A DNA stretch of 64,000 bases from Mactromeris polynyma (taxonomy: Eukaryota; Mollusca; Bivalvia; Venerida; Mactridae), in contig JASFXZ010000014.1 in the NCBI GenBank assembly GCA_032209605.1, positions 2,376,912 to 2,440,911 on the forward strand. Reading direction: 5' to 3'. The notes beneath the pieces are model-generated. The model had not been told where the DNA came from. It searched no databases and saw only the letters and a program-made list of their open reading frames with translations. The position numbers were made by a program, and so were the translations under genes. Positions 20,551 through 33,100 of the stretch are shown here, piece by piece (the first letter of the stretch is position 1; the number at the start of each line of letters is the position of its first letter).

Positions 20551-22641
20551 ATTTATAAGTGGCTGTGATATGTAAGATGAACTCCACTCCACTACCAATG
20601 TTTCGGCACGCAATTACTTTATCAAGAAGACTTTTAAGAACTGTAGTTAGTAAACTTTGGTATATTTATTGAAACTAAATATGCTCCTTTCTTTGCCGCA
20701 GAATTAGATGCATGGAGTAGATTCAATGGATTTCCCGAGTTTGAAGGTATAAACCAATTAGAACCAAGACTGGGGGAATCAAGATTAAGCATCATTGATA
20801 GGCAGGACAGGTACGACTATTCATATCTTGGAAACAATTGGGCCGATGCTATCAATAAAATTTTATCAGATTAGGAAATAAAAGTACCATCCAGTGTACA
20901 AACCTGATTTATGGTTCAATGTATTATTCTCATGGGCGTAGATTCCTATAGGCCGTGTATATAGCCAGCGGTCTACATTTTTACATATTTAAGATATTTA
21001 ATTGTACTTTTGATCTTACTGTTAGCATATTAAGAAGAAAAAAAAATACATCAAAATGGATCTCTGACGATCTAGCTACAACACTATGCCCCCGAACCCC
21101 CCTAAAACTAGGCATACACATCAATTCCTACTAAGCTACGTCCCTGAAACTTACATAAGAATAGAATAAACCTCTTCCCAGTTTGCCTCTAAGAATACGT
21201 CTGAAACACTCTAAGCAAGCATGAACATTGACACTATTTGATGATTCACATTCAATTTGTAAATGAAATGAATGCAATTTATCAATTTTATTATTTTATT
21301 TACAGACTTTTAAAAGCACAGTTAGATAAGATAAATCATGACCGTAAAAGCATGAAAACTGATGTGAGGAAATATGACGATTTGGTAGAATACCTTGGAA
21401 AGTGTGAATACGGCGATGATAGAAATGTAGTTAGCAAATCTGACACACTTACAGATGTAGAGTTTTTGCTGGATGAGAAAGCGGCACAGAAAGAAGATTT
21501 GGATGAATTCCTTGAAAAAGTAAATGCATTGAAGAGTCAAGTAGAGTACCGTGTGAAGAAATTAGCACAAGGGATAACACAGTTGAAAACTAGGTATGAT
21601 AAGCATGAACTCCAAGGAGAAGATGATGAAGCTAAAGTGTGTCTGAGGAATCTTCTGATGAAGATAGGACCATTTGGCCATGCTGGGACAAGTTTCGGAG
21701 GATCAAAAATCCCAATGCTGGTATCAGCATCTAAAACCATGAGTCGGAAAATTGGAAATGAGTGTATTAACCAAATGAACATTCAAACGAAATCAGTACG
21801 TGAAAGGCATAATGTTCGTGCAAATACTGACGAGAAGATCAAATACACACCAAAGAGAAACGAAAAGAATAATACTCCAAGTCAGAATATCAACCGTCGA
21901 TATAAAGATATCAAGTCTATGCTTAACACTGGTAGGAAGTGTGTTGAACGTGAAGTAGGAAAAGCCTCGTTGGAACAATCAATGGCAAGTTATAAAATAG
22001 CTACTAAGAACAAGCAAGTTGAAGATGACGTACATCAGCGGGATGTGTTCAAACAAGACGAAGGAGGAAAGGGAAGAGACAGCACAAAAGAAAAGAGAAG
22101 AAAGGTGATTAAATGCAAGATTGATACAGGGAGAAACAATGCAGTTAGGCATAAAGCAGATAAAGATATTAAGAGTAAAGTAACAGCACATGTAAGCGTC
22201 GGTAATAAGCAAGCTAATGCCAGTGATATGAAAACACGTAATGAAGGGAAGAGTTCGTTTGCAAACAAACCGTTGCTTCCGCAGATTAAAAGCGTTACTC
22301 AGAAAAAGGCAATTCCCAAAACCCAGTTTGGCTTAAAGAAGATAAATGACAGCACTATGCTTACACCTCTACCAAAGATTAGAGGTAGAGAACATGATAC
22401 GAAAGACCTGATTAATTCACCTGCAATTAGAAATAGATCGCTCATTCCATTGCCTCTAAATCCTTTACCTCCAATTAAATCAGTTCGTAGAGATAATGAC
22501 AATACAAAAACTGGAACAAAAGACGACAACAGAAATGCCGGTGTGATGAGGATCTCTTTCGCGCCTTCTCCACCATCAAGGGCTCAGCCATCACCTCCAC
22601 ACATCCTTGACGGCGCTGAGAGAACGCAGCACAGAGCCTAA

Positions 22642-24377
22642 CTACTAACTTTGCTGCTTTGACTGATTTGTTTGATTTTGCACATTGTGCGATTTTGTTA
22701 ATATTAATTGAAAACAAATATATGACTTCGATTAAGTTTATCCGAAGTCTAGTTTTATTTTACTCCCGTTTAACTTTTGCATATAATTATCGAACGGCGT
22801 GCACGACTATTCCTAGTTTTTTTTCTATGTATTGTGTAAGACAATCTGGCTTCCGTTTCCCATCATCTGGTTTTGCAGCTACAAGTACACAATGGGTGCT
22901 TCCCCTCAAATAGAACAGTGGGTTGAGCACTTTGAATTCCGGATGTACACACTGAAATACTTTTCTAATTTTGCCATCCTACTTTCCTGCTGTGTACCAG
23001 TTTTAATTCATGAGACTGTTTTGTACAGTCATGACAGAATTTTATATTTCAAAAACTTGAGGTATGAGAAAGAATGAAGTAAAACACATATGTGCTTAAT
23101 ATATATTTAATTGGATCTATTTTGAATCAACAAATATATCCGAAGATACTCGGTCCTCTAATTCACGTTCGAAACTTTATAAGTAGTTTGGAGAATATCA
23201 TGTTAATAAATTGTCTGAGGCTATAAACTTCATTCATGCTCGAACTTTTTCTCATTTTCAATTTCCTTGGGGATTGTCACGAGTTCTTTTCCCTTTTCAC
23301 TTCTAGAGTTCTCCCCCCATTTATCCCTTCCATTGAACTTCTAGACTAATATATGTACATAATTATAGTACTGTTCAATCCCTTCATATATTGTACTTTA
23401 TACATGTATACACATAAACTATAGAAGGGTAAAAAGGAGATAACTCTAGAAGGGTAAAAGGGAAAGATAATCTCCTGTGGTAACATACTGGTATATACTT
23501 TTATTATCCATGTTTTAGTAAAATTCAGATAAAATACGTCGCTTAAGTAGTACTGTATTACATTTGTTCCAAGTTCGTAATCTTAGCGCTGTTTAGTTTA
23601 TGAGCGAACATTTAAACACAAACACGAAATTGGAGCCTACAAAACAATCTCACGTTTTGTAAACTCGTACCATGGAACGTTATGCTGAATCAATGGCTAG
23701 GTAAACATTTCGTCGTGTATAACTGACACATGATCAACAAATTGGTGTAAATTCCAAAACATAGAGCAAGACCAATCCATGTGGATTTCGAGTCATGAAA
23801 AGATAATCACAGAAACCGAAAATAACTGAACAATTTATTATTAAAATGTGTAAAATATATGTACTCCATTCATTTTGATTTAACAATGTAATTCACATGA
23901 CGTGTGGATGTCGATGTATAAAACTTAGCCCGTGTCTAGCTATAGAAATGTCGTGGTAATTAAAAGTATGTCCAATTGGCTGAAAGTATTCTTTCTCAAT
24001 GTTCAAAACATATGTGTTATGTAATGAAGAAATGAACTTCTGATCTGTCAATATATATGTAACAGTGTGTTTAGAAGATGTTCACTCTCCATTTTGTATC
24101 ACGTGACTTGAACCATCAACAAACGTCACATGATCGCATGAACACAAGGCACGCCATATAATACAACGTGATAGAGATGCACTCATGAATAATTCAAATT
24201 ACGCCTAGCAGCCGGTTCATCCACACGTGATTTCTCGCTAAAAATAAAATGGTCTGCCATTACTTTTGGCCTATTTTGTACCAACAAATAAACAACATAA
24301 CTTATATCAAAGGCATACGCCATGCACAGATGTCATTGAACATATCTCAAAAGCATTACCACATGTATGCTGCATTG
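22642..24377. other. Region between two convergent gene ends
   Basis: This holds the presumed 3' UTR of gene X and of the B-box/NHL gene in copy 1. It is nearly identical to 34695-36435 in copy 2. I find no supported gene in it. A frame containing MGASPQIEQWVEHF exists in both copies but is shifted by a T-run length difference. Confidence 0.6.
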
Positions 24378-25520
24378 TTACTCAAATTCAAACACTTTGA
24401 TGTTGTTAATATAGTTTGGGTGGGCACCAACCCAATGCCTACTAACATACAATTTGTTCAAATCTTCACAGAAGCAGACGGCGGAAGGACACAAGACGTC
24501 GTCACTGAGCGGCTGCAGAATTTGGACTTTCTCGCACGCTGACGATATCAGATGAAGTTTGTTATTTCGCCAGTTGCATATAACCAAAGTTCCATCGCCC
24601 TTGGCAACTATACCTCTTGGACTGCATAGCTCGTGATCTTCATAGGTAGCCATTATTTCCCCTTCAAATGTCATCTTTGTAATTTTGTAATTATCCCCGT
24701 CTGAAATGTATATAAATTTTCCATCTGGGCTTATGGCCACGTATTGAGGACAGAGAAACATGCGAATGCCATTGACATCTTCCCTAAATGATTTCAAAAG
24801 ATGTCCATCTAGCGACAATATTTGAATTTTGCTCGGTTTGTCGTAACTGACCACTAGATGTCCGTCGTAGTGGTCAATACCGCGACACTCTCCATTCTCA
24901 ACCAGACTTTGACCTTTAGAAAGAGCACCAAACTCTACGACAAAATACTGAATCATTTGCGCTTTTGGCAATGTGACGGCAAGCTTTTGATCTGTCACCA
25001 TGGTAACGTCCCACGGTGCGTCAGCCAATAACACCTCTGATAATACTGCATGATGTTTTGTATCTAAGATCTTCACCGACCGGTTGTCGTAGTCGGTTAA
25101 GACGAGATAACCGGAAGTCAGAAGAGCACATCCGGTGATGTAGCAGTTACTGGTATCGTCTGCTGTTTTCACATTCAAGTCGCCGCAGTGAGACAGAATC
25201 AACGATGCGTATTTCTCTTTATGTTCCCTGGTGGCTGGGTGTAGACTTGATAATTTTTCGATTGGACGATCAATATTAAACAAGTTATATGCCCCAGGAG
25301 TTTGTGTCTTCGAATAAGCATCTCTTCTCACTATCACGTGACTAGCAGTTGCGGAAATCTTTTTATGATAACGAACGCAAGTGTCGCACAGGTATTCGCA
25401 ACAATCTTCACAAATTTGGTTTGCATCAATAGAGTTGCCCTCAGAAAGACAGGGTCTGCAGTGAATAACACTCCCGTCGCCTAATTCACTTCTAGAATGA
25501 TGAGCATTGGTTGATGCCAT
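24378..25520 (-). CDS. B-box zinc-finger protein with NHL-type propeller
   Basis: Intact single-exon frame of 380 codons. Residues about 20-62 form a B-box-like zinc finger (CRPC, CEDC, CDTC, HKKISATASH). From about residue 120 come five or six propeller-type repeats, for example ITGCALLTSGYLVLTDYDNR, PQYVAISPDGKFIYISDGDN and PRGIVAKGDGTLVICNWRNN. This is the layout of TRIM2/3/71-like proteins without a RING and with little or no coiled coil, a class expanded in bivalves. Such proteins act as scaffolds or in ubiquitin and RNA regulation, and some respond to immune challenge. Without the RING, ligase activity is not expected. It is convergent with gene X copy 1. The start at 25520 is the first ATG ahead of the zinc finger. 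The exact role is unknown. Confidence 0.85.
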   Translation of the reverse strand: MASTNAHHSRSELGDGSVIHCRPCLSEGNSIDANQICEDCCEYLCDTCVRYHKKISATASHVIVRRDAYSKTQTPGAYNLFNIDRPIEKLSSLHPATREHKEKYASLILSHCGDLNVKTADDTSNCYITGCALLTSGYLVLTDYDNRSVKILDTKHHAVLSEVLLADAPWDVTMVTDQKLAVTLPKAQMIQYFVVEFGALSKGQSLVENGECRGIDHYDGHLVVSYDKPSKIQILSLDGHLLKSFREDVNGIRMFLCPQYVAISPDGKFIYISDGDNYKITKMTFEGEIMATYEDHELCSPRGIVAKGDGTLVICNWRNNKLHLISSACEKVQILQPLSDDVLCPSAVCFCEDLNKLYVSRHWVGAHPNYINNIKVFEFE

Positions 25521-26755
25521 TTTGCTGCGTCACGCACTGTGATTTTAGCTAAGTCAAATATATAAATTTCAATTCTGAGATTACCTTTGTCATGAGTAGT
25601 CTTACGTAGCTGTCGACTGTGATTTCTTGTAGTCCCTACAATGTTGCATATTCAGACAAAACGTCAGGCTAGTGTACGGAATTCGCTTTTCGTGCGTTCT
25701 TTGAACCAGATATTTTTATACTCTTCATTTCAGAAGAGTCCTTGTTATCAGTGTAAAGTATGTGCATGACGTGAACACAAAGAATAAAAATCACTGGCAT
25801 AAATAATTCGATCTCCTGCACAAGCGTTTGAATGAATTGATTAATTAAAATCACAGTACAACTTTAAATGACTCTCTTCATCAATATGAATATTTAAATC
25901 CAGTCATATTACGTCATAATGACATTTAATAAAAAAAGCATAACAATCATTGAACAATATGTTTAATGACGTCATCACATAAACAAGCCTGTGACGTCAT
26001 TCAGTATACACGTATTCAGTGAATCCGTTACATCTATCTGACTTTAATCACTATCAAGTGTGCAGAATCTCTTTCATGTTGATTGATGTAGGACTGAGCT
26101 CCACCAACAAAGATAAATATAACTGTTACACGTACATGTATATGTACACTGATGGTGTGTTGATGTCGTCTAAAACACGAATTGTTTGAGATGGAATAAA
26201 CTTACGGAAATGGTTAGGTAGGTTGGGAAAAATTTGCTGCACATGCTTAGTAGTTTTGTCATAGCTTGCATGTTAACGGTAGACATGTTATCATATTTTT
26301 TTGAGTTTGCTGCAGCGTTCATTAGCATTATTATTTGATGCATCAAAAGTTGGCGATGTGGATATTTTTATCATTACTCGTTTTGTTAATTCTAAACAAG
26401 AGGCGTATGGATTACATTTTGTTTTTTCCGCTCATTTGCATATTATATGCTGACTGTGCCATATGATATTTACGTCATCGTAGAAACATGCACGGGTATG
26501 TGATAAAACTCAATTTCCACTTTAGTTTGAGAGTCAATAACCTCAGTAGATCTAGATCTACATCGCTTATAAAAATGTATTTAAAATGGCAAAATCTCAG
26601 TCAATAATTAAGCTGGGAAATCCGTGTATTTCATCGATTATTTCAACTCGTCGTTCTTCAGTGTCACCGTAGATTCTATGACTTATTTTGTATTTATAAA
26701 CTAACCTTGGTAAACGCGAAAACTTAGCTCCAATCATAGCGTAGATCTACATAAA
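25521..26755. other. Upstream region of the B-box/NHL gene
   Basis: This region contains the presumed promoter of the minus-strand gene. There are several GACGTCAT half-palindromes near 25970-26000. No gene is recognised. Copy 2 lacks the part from 25479 to about 25998. Confidence 0.5.
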
Positions 26756-26838
26756 AAGTATACAAATGTAAAGCTATAAAATCGTGTAATTGTGGTGTTC
26801 ATTAGCTTTCCAGTGTAGTAGTGTCGGGTAAGGCGGCC

Positions 26839-27058
26839 GCCCGATTAGCTAAGTCTGTAGAACGCCGTTCTGGTGTTTAGGGGGTCGTCGGTTCGAGCCC
26901 CAAATCGGGGGAACCTTTTCTCTCTGATTCACTTCAATGGTGACAGCGGTGTTTATAGTCCCAGGGTGTTTGAGCCAAAAGGGGGAGGAGTGTATAGTGG
27001 TGTGGGGTTAGACGGCCACTCGTTTACCTCAGCCGGAAGAGCGCCGTAGTAGTGTTAC
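26839..27058 (+). repeat. tRNA-derived units before gene X copy 2
   Basis: The unit at 26839-26910 has TTAGCTAAGTCTGTAGAACG and GGTTCGAGCCCC, with an acceptor-like GCCCGAT/ATCGGGG pairing. A second unit from about 27014 is cut at TAGTGTTA, where the CRE-rich promoter segment of gene X begins. The same cut recurs in copies 3 and 4. Confidence 0.7.
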
Positions 27059-27064
27059 CCTAAC

Positions 27065-27189
27065 ATAACGTCATTGACGTCATAATTGTGACGCTCATAT
27101 ACGTCATGACGTTATTGCTAACAGTAACACCGTCACTTTTTTGTGGCGTCTTACAGCGACAGTCACACAAATATATTCAGCAAACTTTA
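27065..27189 (+). promoter_or_regulatory. CRE-rich putative promoter of gene X, copy 2
   Basis: TGACGTCA lies at 27075-27082, with an inverted GTCATGACGTTA downstream. The layout is the same as in copy 1. An alternative in-frame ATG at 27106 would add 28 residues to the protein in copies 2 and 3, but the frame is broken in copies 1 and 4, so it is more likely 5' UTR. Confidence 0.5.
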
Positions 27190-30100
27190 ATGTTCAAGGA
27201 AAGAACCAATGACGGAAAAATCGAAATAGAACAACTCAAAGTAAGGTAAGGTTTAATAATTAAAATGATTTGAGATATTAGGTGAATGGACCAGGCAAAA
27301 CACCTACAGTGAAACCGCAATAATTACACCACTGTCGGGACCCTTGCAAACTAGTCTTCTTATTGAAGTAGTCTTAACATTGAGGTTGAATAAGGAGTAA
27401 AGTAGTGAAACTAGTCTTAACGTTTGTGTAAATGTACACGGATTGTTCAGCTGAGTATAACTAATTAACAAGCCTTTTTAGGTAGCTTTGAATACTACAG
27501 AACAGTAGTTAGTAATAAAGATGACAATGCTATTTGAAAGTGATGGTCGTATAACGTAGTGTAGTTGTCTAGGTAAGACAGTCGCCGGATTGGCTCAGTC
27601 GGTGGGGCACAGTGTGTTGGTGTTGAGGGGTCGTGAGTTCTATAGCTAATTAAAACATTTTCTGTTAATTGTAAAAACATGTTAGAAAAAGAGTAGAATC
27701 TACACCGAATATATTACATTACACAATGTTAGATGACCAGACTTATTTAACAAACTCTAATATTAAATTCTAGAGCGGACATCTATTGAGAACTAGACAC
27801 CATTAACACGAATCTACTATCAATCTACCCTCATTTAGTGGTGTGCAGTTAGTCGGCAGCCCGGATAGCTCAGTCGGTAGAGCGCCATACTAGTGTTTAG
27901 GGTATCATGAGTTCAAGCCCCACATCCTGCGAACTTTGTGGTGACAGTGGTGTTTGACGGCCCACGGTCGTTGGGCATCAAAAGCCGGAAGGGGGAGGAG
28001 AGTAGTGGTGTGGGATAAGACGACTGCCAGGTTAGCTCACTCGGTAGAGCGCCGTACTAGTTTTAAAGTGGTCTTGGGCTCGAGCCCAACGTCGGGCGCA
28101 CTTTCCCCCCGTTCATTTACTTCACTCACAACATCTCAACAACAGCCAAAATAACAACATCACAATCCTTAAATTTGGCGGACGTAATAGTTAATAACAC
28201 CACAGACAGTCATACGGAGTGATTGATTTATTGCAACGGAATGTTTGGACCACAATTGATGCAACTTTCACTCTCTATAAGCTTTCGACAAAAAGTGATG
28301 TCATTATTCATTCAGCATACGTACATACTCATTATTATTATCATCGTTATGTTTATTACATGTATTATTAAAACGAATTTAAACTTTTTAAACAGTATTT
28401 TTACTGACAGTTCCAATGGAGTAAATCGCTGTATGGTTATTATTTCTATTTATGTTTCAGATGTATGTTAAATTTCCCTTTCCCCATGTGAAATTCTTTC
28501 ATTTGGTATACTAGTAGTGTTCATGTTATTTTCTCCCCACTTCGGCCTATTGTTGCCAGCTTTCTTGACTTGCTCCGTGATGTATTCCATCCATTAACCC
28601 CTCCCTGCTCGACCTCCTTATTTCTCATAAGTTGTCCTTTATGGTCGGCCAGGCAATTCCTTGCGCCTGATCCCTTGCATATATCAACCCTTGCAACTCC
28701 TCAATGCCTGATACTTTGTGAACTGTTGTTTTCCCGGAGGTTTGTGTGGGGAGGCATAATCTAGCGTATGTGGCGTTCCCTGTAGCAACTTATTCTCTCT
28801 TTCACCCATCCTCCTATAAAAATGATTTCCTTTTTTATACTGGCTCACAAAACATGTGATCCACTCATAACCCCAGAGTGATGGTAGATACGAGTATATT
28901 TAAAGGACACATACATTCCCTTCTGCATCTTGTTCCTGGTGCGCGAGATAGACTTCTTAATCCACTCTGGGTCGTTGGTGCGCGAGATAGACTTCTTATC
29001 CAGACTGGGTCCCAGATACGCGAGATAGACTTCTTATCCAAACTGGGTCCCTGATGCTAAAGATAAACGTCGTAATCCAGTCTGGGTCCCTGGTGCGAGA
29101 CAGACCTTTTACCTTTTAATCCAGTATCTGTCCCTGGTGCGCGAGATAGACCTCCGAATCCAGTTTGCGTCCTTGGTGTGCGAGATAGACCTCCGAATCC
29201 AGTTTAGGTACGCTGTGCGCGAGATAGACCTCCGAATCCAGTTTGGGTCATTGGTATGCGAGATAGACCTCTTAATCCAATTTAGGTCCGCTGTGCGCGA
29301 TATAGATCACTGAATCCAGTTTTGGTCCTTGGTGTGCGAGATAGACCACTTAATCCAGTTTAGATCCGCTGTGCGCGATATAGACCCCTGAATCCAGTAT
29401 GGGTCCCTGGTGTGCGAGATAGGCCTCTTAATGCAGCATGGGTTTTTGATGTCCGAGACTGACATCTTAATCCAGTCTGTGTCCCTGGTGCGCGAGATAG
29501 ATATCTATATCCAGTCTGGGTCCCTGGTGCGCGACATAGACCTCTATATCCAATCTGGGTCACTGGTGCGCGACATAGACCTCTATATCCAATCTGGGTC
29601 ACTGGTGCGCGACATAGACCTCTATATCCAATCTGGGTCACTGGTGCGCGACATAGACCTCTATATCCAGTCTGGGTCACTGGTGCGCGACATAGACCTC
29701 TATATCCATTCTGGGTCCCTGGTGCGCGACATAGACCTCTATACCCAATCTGGGTCACTGGTGCGCGACATAGACCTCTTTATCCATTATGGGTCCCTGG
29801 TGCGCGACATAGACCTCTTTATCCATTATGGGTCCCTGGTGCGCGACATAGACGTCGTGATCCAGTCTGGGTCCCTGGTACGCGACGTAGACCTCTATAT
29901 CCAGTCTGGGTCCTTGGTGCGCGAGATAGACGTCGTGATCCAGTCTGGGTCTATGGTGCGCGAGATAAACTTCATAAACCAGTATCTGTCCCTGGTACGC
30001 GAGATAGACCTCCGAATCCAGTTTGGGTCCCTGGTGCACGAGATAGACGTCTTAACCCAGTTTGGGTCCCTTGCGCGAGATACACCTCTTAATCCAGTTT

Positions 30101-33100
30101 GGGTCCCTGGTGCGGGATATTGACCTCTTAATCCAGTATGGGTCCCTGGTGCGCGTGATCGACCTCATAATCCAGTATGGGTCCCTTGTGCGTGAGATAG
30201 ACCTCTGAATCCAGTATGGGTCCTTGGTGTGCGAGTTAGACCTCTTAATCCAGTATCTGTTCCTGGTGCGCGAGATAGACCGTTTTATCCAGTATATGTC
30301 CCTGGTGCGCGAGATAGACCGTTTTATCCAGTATATGTCCCTGGTGCGCGAGATAGACCGTTTTATCCAGTATCTGTTCCTGGTGCGCGAGATAGACCGT
30401 TTTATCCAGTATATGTCCCTGGTGCGCGAGATAGACCGTTTTATCCAGTCTATGTCCCTGGTGCGCGAGATAGACCGTTTTATCCAGTATATGTCCCTGG
30501 TGCGCGAGATAGACCGTTTTATCCAGTATATGTCCCTGGTGCGCGAGATAGACCGTTTTATCCAGTCTATGTCCCTAGTGCGCAAGATAGACCGTTTTAT
30601 CTAGTCTGGGTCCCTGATGCGCTAGACGGACCTCTTGATCCAGACTGGGTCTCTGGTGAGTGAGATTGAACACTTCCACCAGACAGGATCTCTCGTACTA
30701 CTTTGACCAAACTTGGTTACTGGCTTTCGAGATAGATAGACTAGATTAACCGGGTTCGATTCCCGGTCGCGGCAGGTCATACCCTTCCATGAAAATTTGA
30801 CAAAAATGTCGATTTTCCTCCACATGTGGAGAAGTTGCCGGCTCCTTGTGGAAGGGTAAGTTAGTACTGGTTAGATTTCAGTCCAGGAAAAACTGATTAG
30901 GTGAACCGGCCGCCGTATATAACTAAAATAATGATGAAAAACGGCGTTAAACCCGATGAAACAAACAAACATAGTCTTTGAGTAAAAGTATTCAGGGTTG
31001 AGTTAAGTTTGTAATACAGAAAACCTCACCTAAAGATTATCTCAATAATAAGACCAACTCAAATTAAGAACACATTCTTCATGTTCATTTTTACGGTTTT
31101 GCTCTTTATATAACCTCGATACAAAGACCATCTCAATAAGAAGACCGTTTTCAAGGGTCCCATAGGTGGTCTTATTATTGAGGTTTTACTGTACTTAGCA
31201 CTGATTACTGTACTTAGCACTGATTTCCCTTTTTATTTTATTTACAGCGTAATGCATGAACGCCAAGCAATAAACACGACTTCCGGTTCATCCAGTATGA
31301 AACAAAAGTCATTCAGCGTGACACTAAGGTCATCAGTTGAAGATGTACATGTGGTAACATTGCCCGCCCAGATCTCGGCTGCTGCTCAAACCAACACATA
31401 CAGTAAGTTTTTTTTATGTTTAGAACCAATAGGTAACAGTCATACTCTGTTCAAAAGTGCTAACCGGTGATTAATTCCTGACCACCGGCCTGACGTTCTT
31501 GTTTGTATACCGCTACGCTAATCACGCTACATATGGTGAGGCATAGTGGTCGAGGGGGAGCCACAGTTGTCGAGGGGAGACACAGTGGTCGAGGGGAGGC
31601 ACAGTGGTTGAGGGGGAGACACAGTAGTCGAGGGGGAGACACAGTGGTCGAGGGGAGACACAGTGGTCGAGGGGAGGCACAGTGGTTGAGGGGTAGGCAC
31701 AGTAGTCGACGGGGAGGCACAATGATCGAGGGGAGGCACAGTGGTTGAGGGGAGGCACAGTAGTCGACGGGGAGGCACAGTGTTCGAGGGGGAGGCACAG
31801 TTGTTCAGGGGAGGCACTCTGGACGAAGGCATGCGCAGTGGAGTAGGTGTAGAGCGCCTGACTCCTGATCCGAATGTCGTGAGTTCGAGCCCCGCGGTGA
31901 GCAGGGTTTGATCACGAACTTCACAATCCCTAAAATGTGTATGAGTTATGGTGGGTAGCCAGAAAGCAGCCATCGAGAGAGAAAGTTGTATAAGTTGTAA
32001 GAACTGGTTTCACAATGGATGTAAAATAAAAAAGTTTAAACTAAGAGTTATACCGGTGATTTTGCATTTTGCGAATCTTTCTTGAAATTTGACAACGAGA
32101 TCTGAAACGATTCATGAACGTTATTTTGGCAGGTAAACATATACATGTACATCCCCCATGAAGAATATGAAAATGCAACCTTCATGTGCTATATTGCTCG
32201 GAAAATTATTCAGATCGATGATTTGTAGAGTTTTTTATTGTATTTTTTGTACATTAAACTCAATTTGAAGCAGTTAACGTTAAAATAGCCAACTCTTAAA
32301 GAATGATATAATATTATGTCTGCAAAATGAAAACGACTGAAAATTCACTTGGCAAAATATATCTACTTCGCTATGTCGAAAAGAAAACTCACAAATCTAT
32401 GAAAACTACACTGTACTTATATTACTATTTGTGTTAAATATTTGTCTGATTTTTCTAACTGTACATTTAAAATCTTCTCTATGCCTCTGATGACTATTTC
32501 CATCTCACTGATTATATATGTGACAAAACACTTTGTAAAATGTTGAATGCCTATATAAAATGTATTGCATTGTATTGTATTGTATTGTATTGTTATTTAT
32601 AAGTGGCTGTGATATGTAAGATGAACTCCACTCCACTACCAATGTTTCGGCACGCAATTACTTTATCAAGACGACTTGTAAGAACTGTAGTTAGTAAACT
32701 TTGGTATATTTATTGAAACTAAACATGCTCCTTTCTTTGCCGCAGAATTAGATGCATGGAGTAGATTGAATGGATTTCCCGAGTTTGAAGATATTAACCA
32801 ATTAGAACCAAGACTGGGGGAATCAAGATTAAGCATCATTGATAGACAGGACAGGTACAAATATATATATCTTGGAATAATTGGACCGATGCTATCAATA
32901 AAAAATTATCAGATTTAGAAATAAAAGTATCATCCAGTGTACAAACCTGATTTATGGTTCAATGTATTATTCTCATGAGCGTAGATTCCTATAGGCCGTG
33001 TATATAGGCAGCGGTCTACATTTTTGTATTCATATAAATCTAAGATATTTAATTATGTTTCTGATGTTACTGATAGCATATTAAGAAGAAAAACAAATAC

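Larger units (their letters stand above)
18314..22641 (+). pseudogene. Gene X copy 1, lacks exon 2
   Basis: I read exon 1 at 18314-18383 (ATG in frame, MQQTLSIKERT), exon 3 at 20702-20810 and exon 4 at 21306-22641. Exon 2, present in the other three copies, is absent between 18384 and 20701; an inverted fragment at 19565-19765 occupies part of that interval. Splicing exon 1 to exon 3 shifts the frame to an early stop, so the full protein cannot be made from these exons. Exon 4 itself is open for 444 codons, nearly identical to copy 2, ending HILDGAERTQHRA. It may be a recent pseudogene, or may use an unseen alternative first exon. The protein family is not recognised. Confidence 0.6.

Noticed and set aside
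28223..28764. Two short frames identical in copies 2 and 3 (82 and 64 codons)
   Set aside because: The whole duplicated segment is near-identical, so conservation is not evidence of coding. The first frame is broken in copy 4 and no domain is seen.
29360..30663. Several long overlapping frames on both strands with 13-residue repeats
   Set aside because: They follow from a 39-bp tandem repeat, which keeps all stop-free frames open. No start context, splice site or conserved length between copies supports a protein.
28930..30740. CRISPR array
   Set aside because: The repeats are contiguous with no unique spacers, and the genome is eukaryotic.
31460..31973. Proline/cysteine-rich or arginine/glycine-rich repeat frames
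   Set aside because: They arise from the 19-20 bp minisatellite, and the frames differ among copies 2, 3 and 4.
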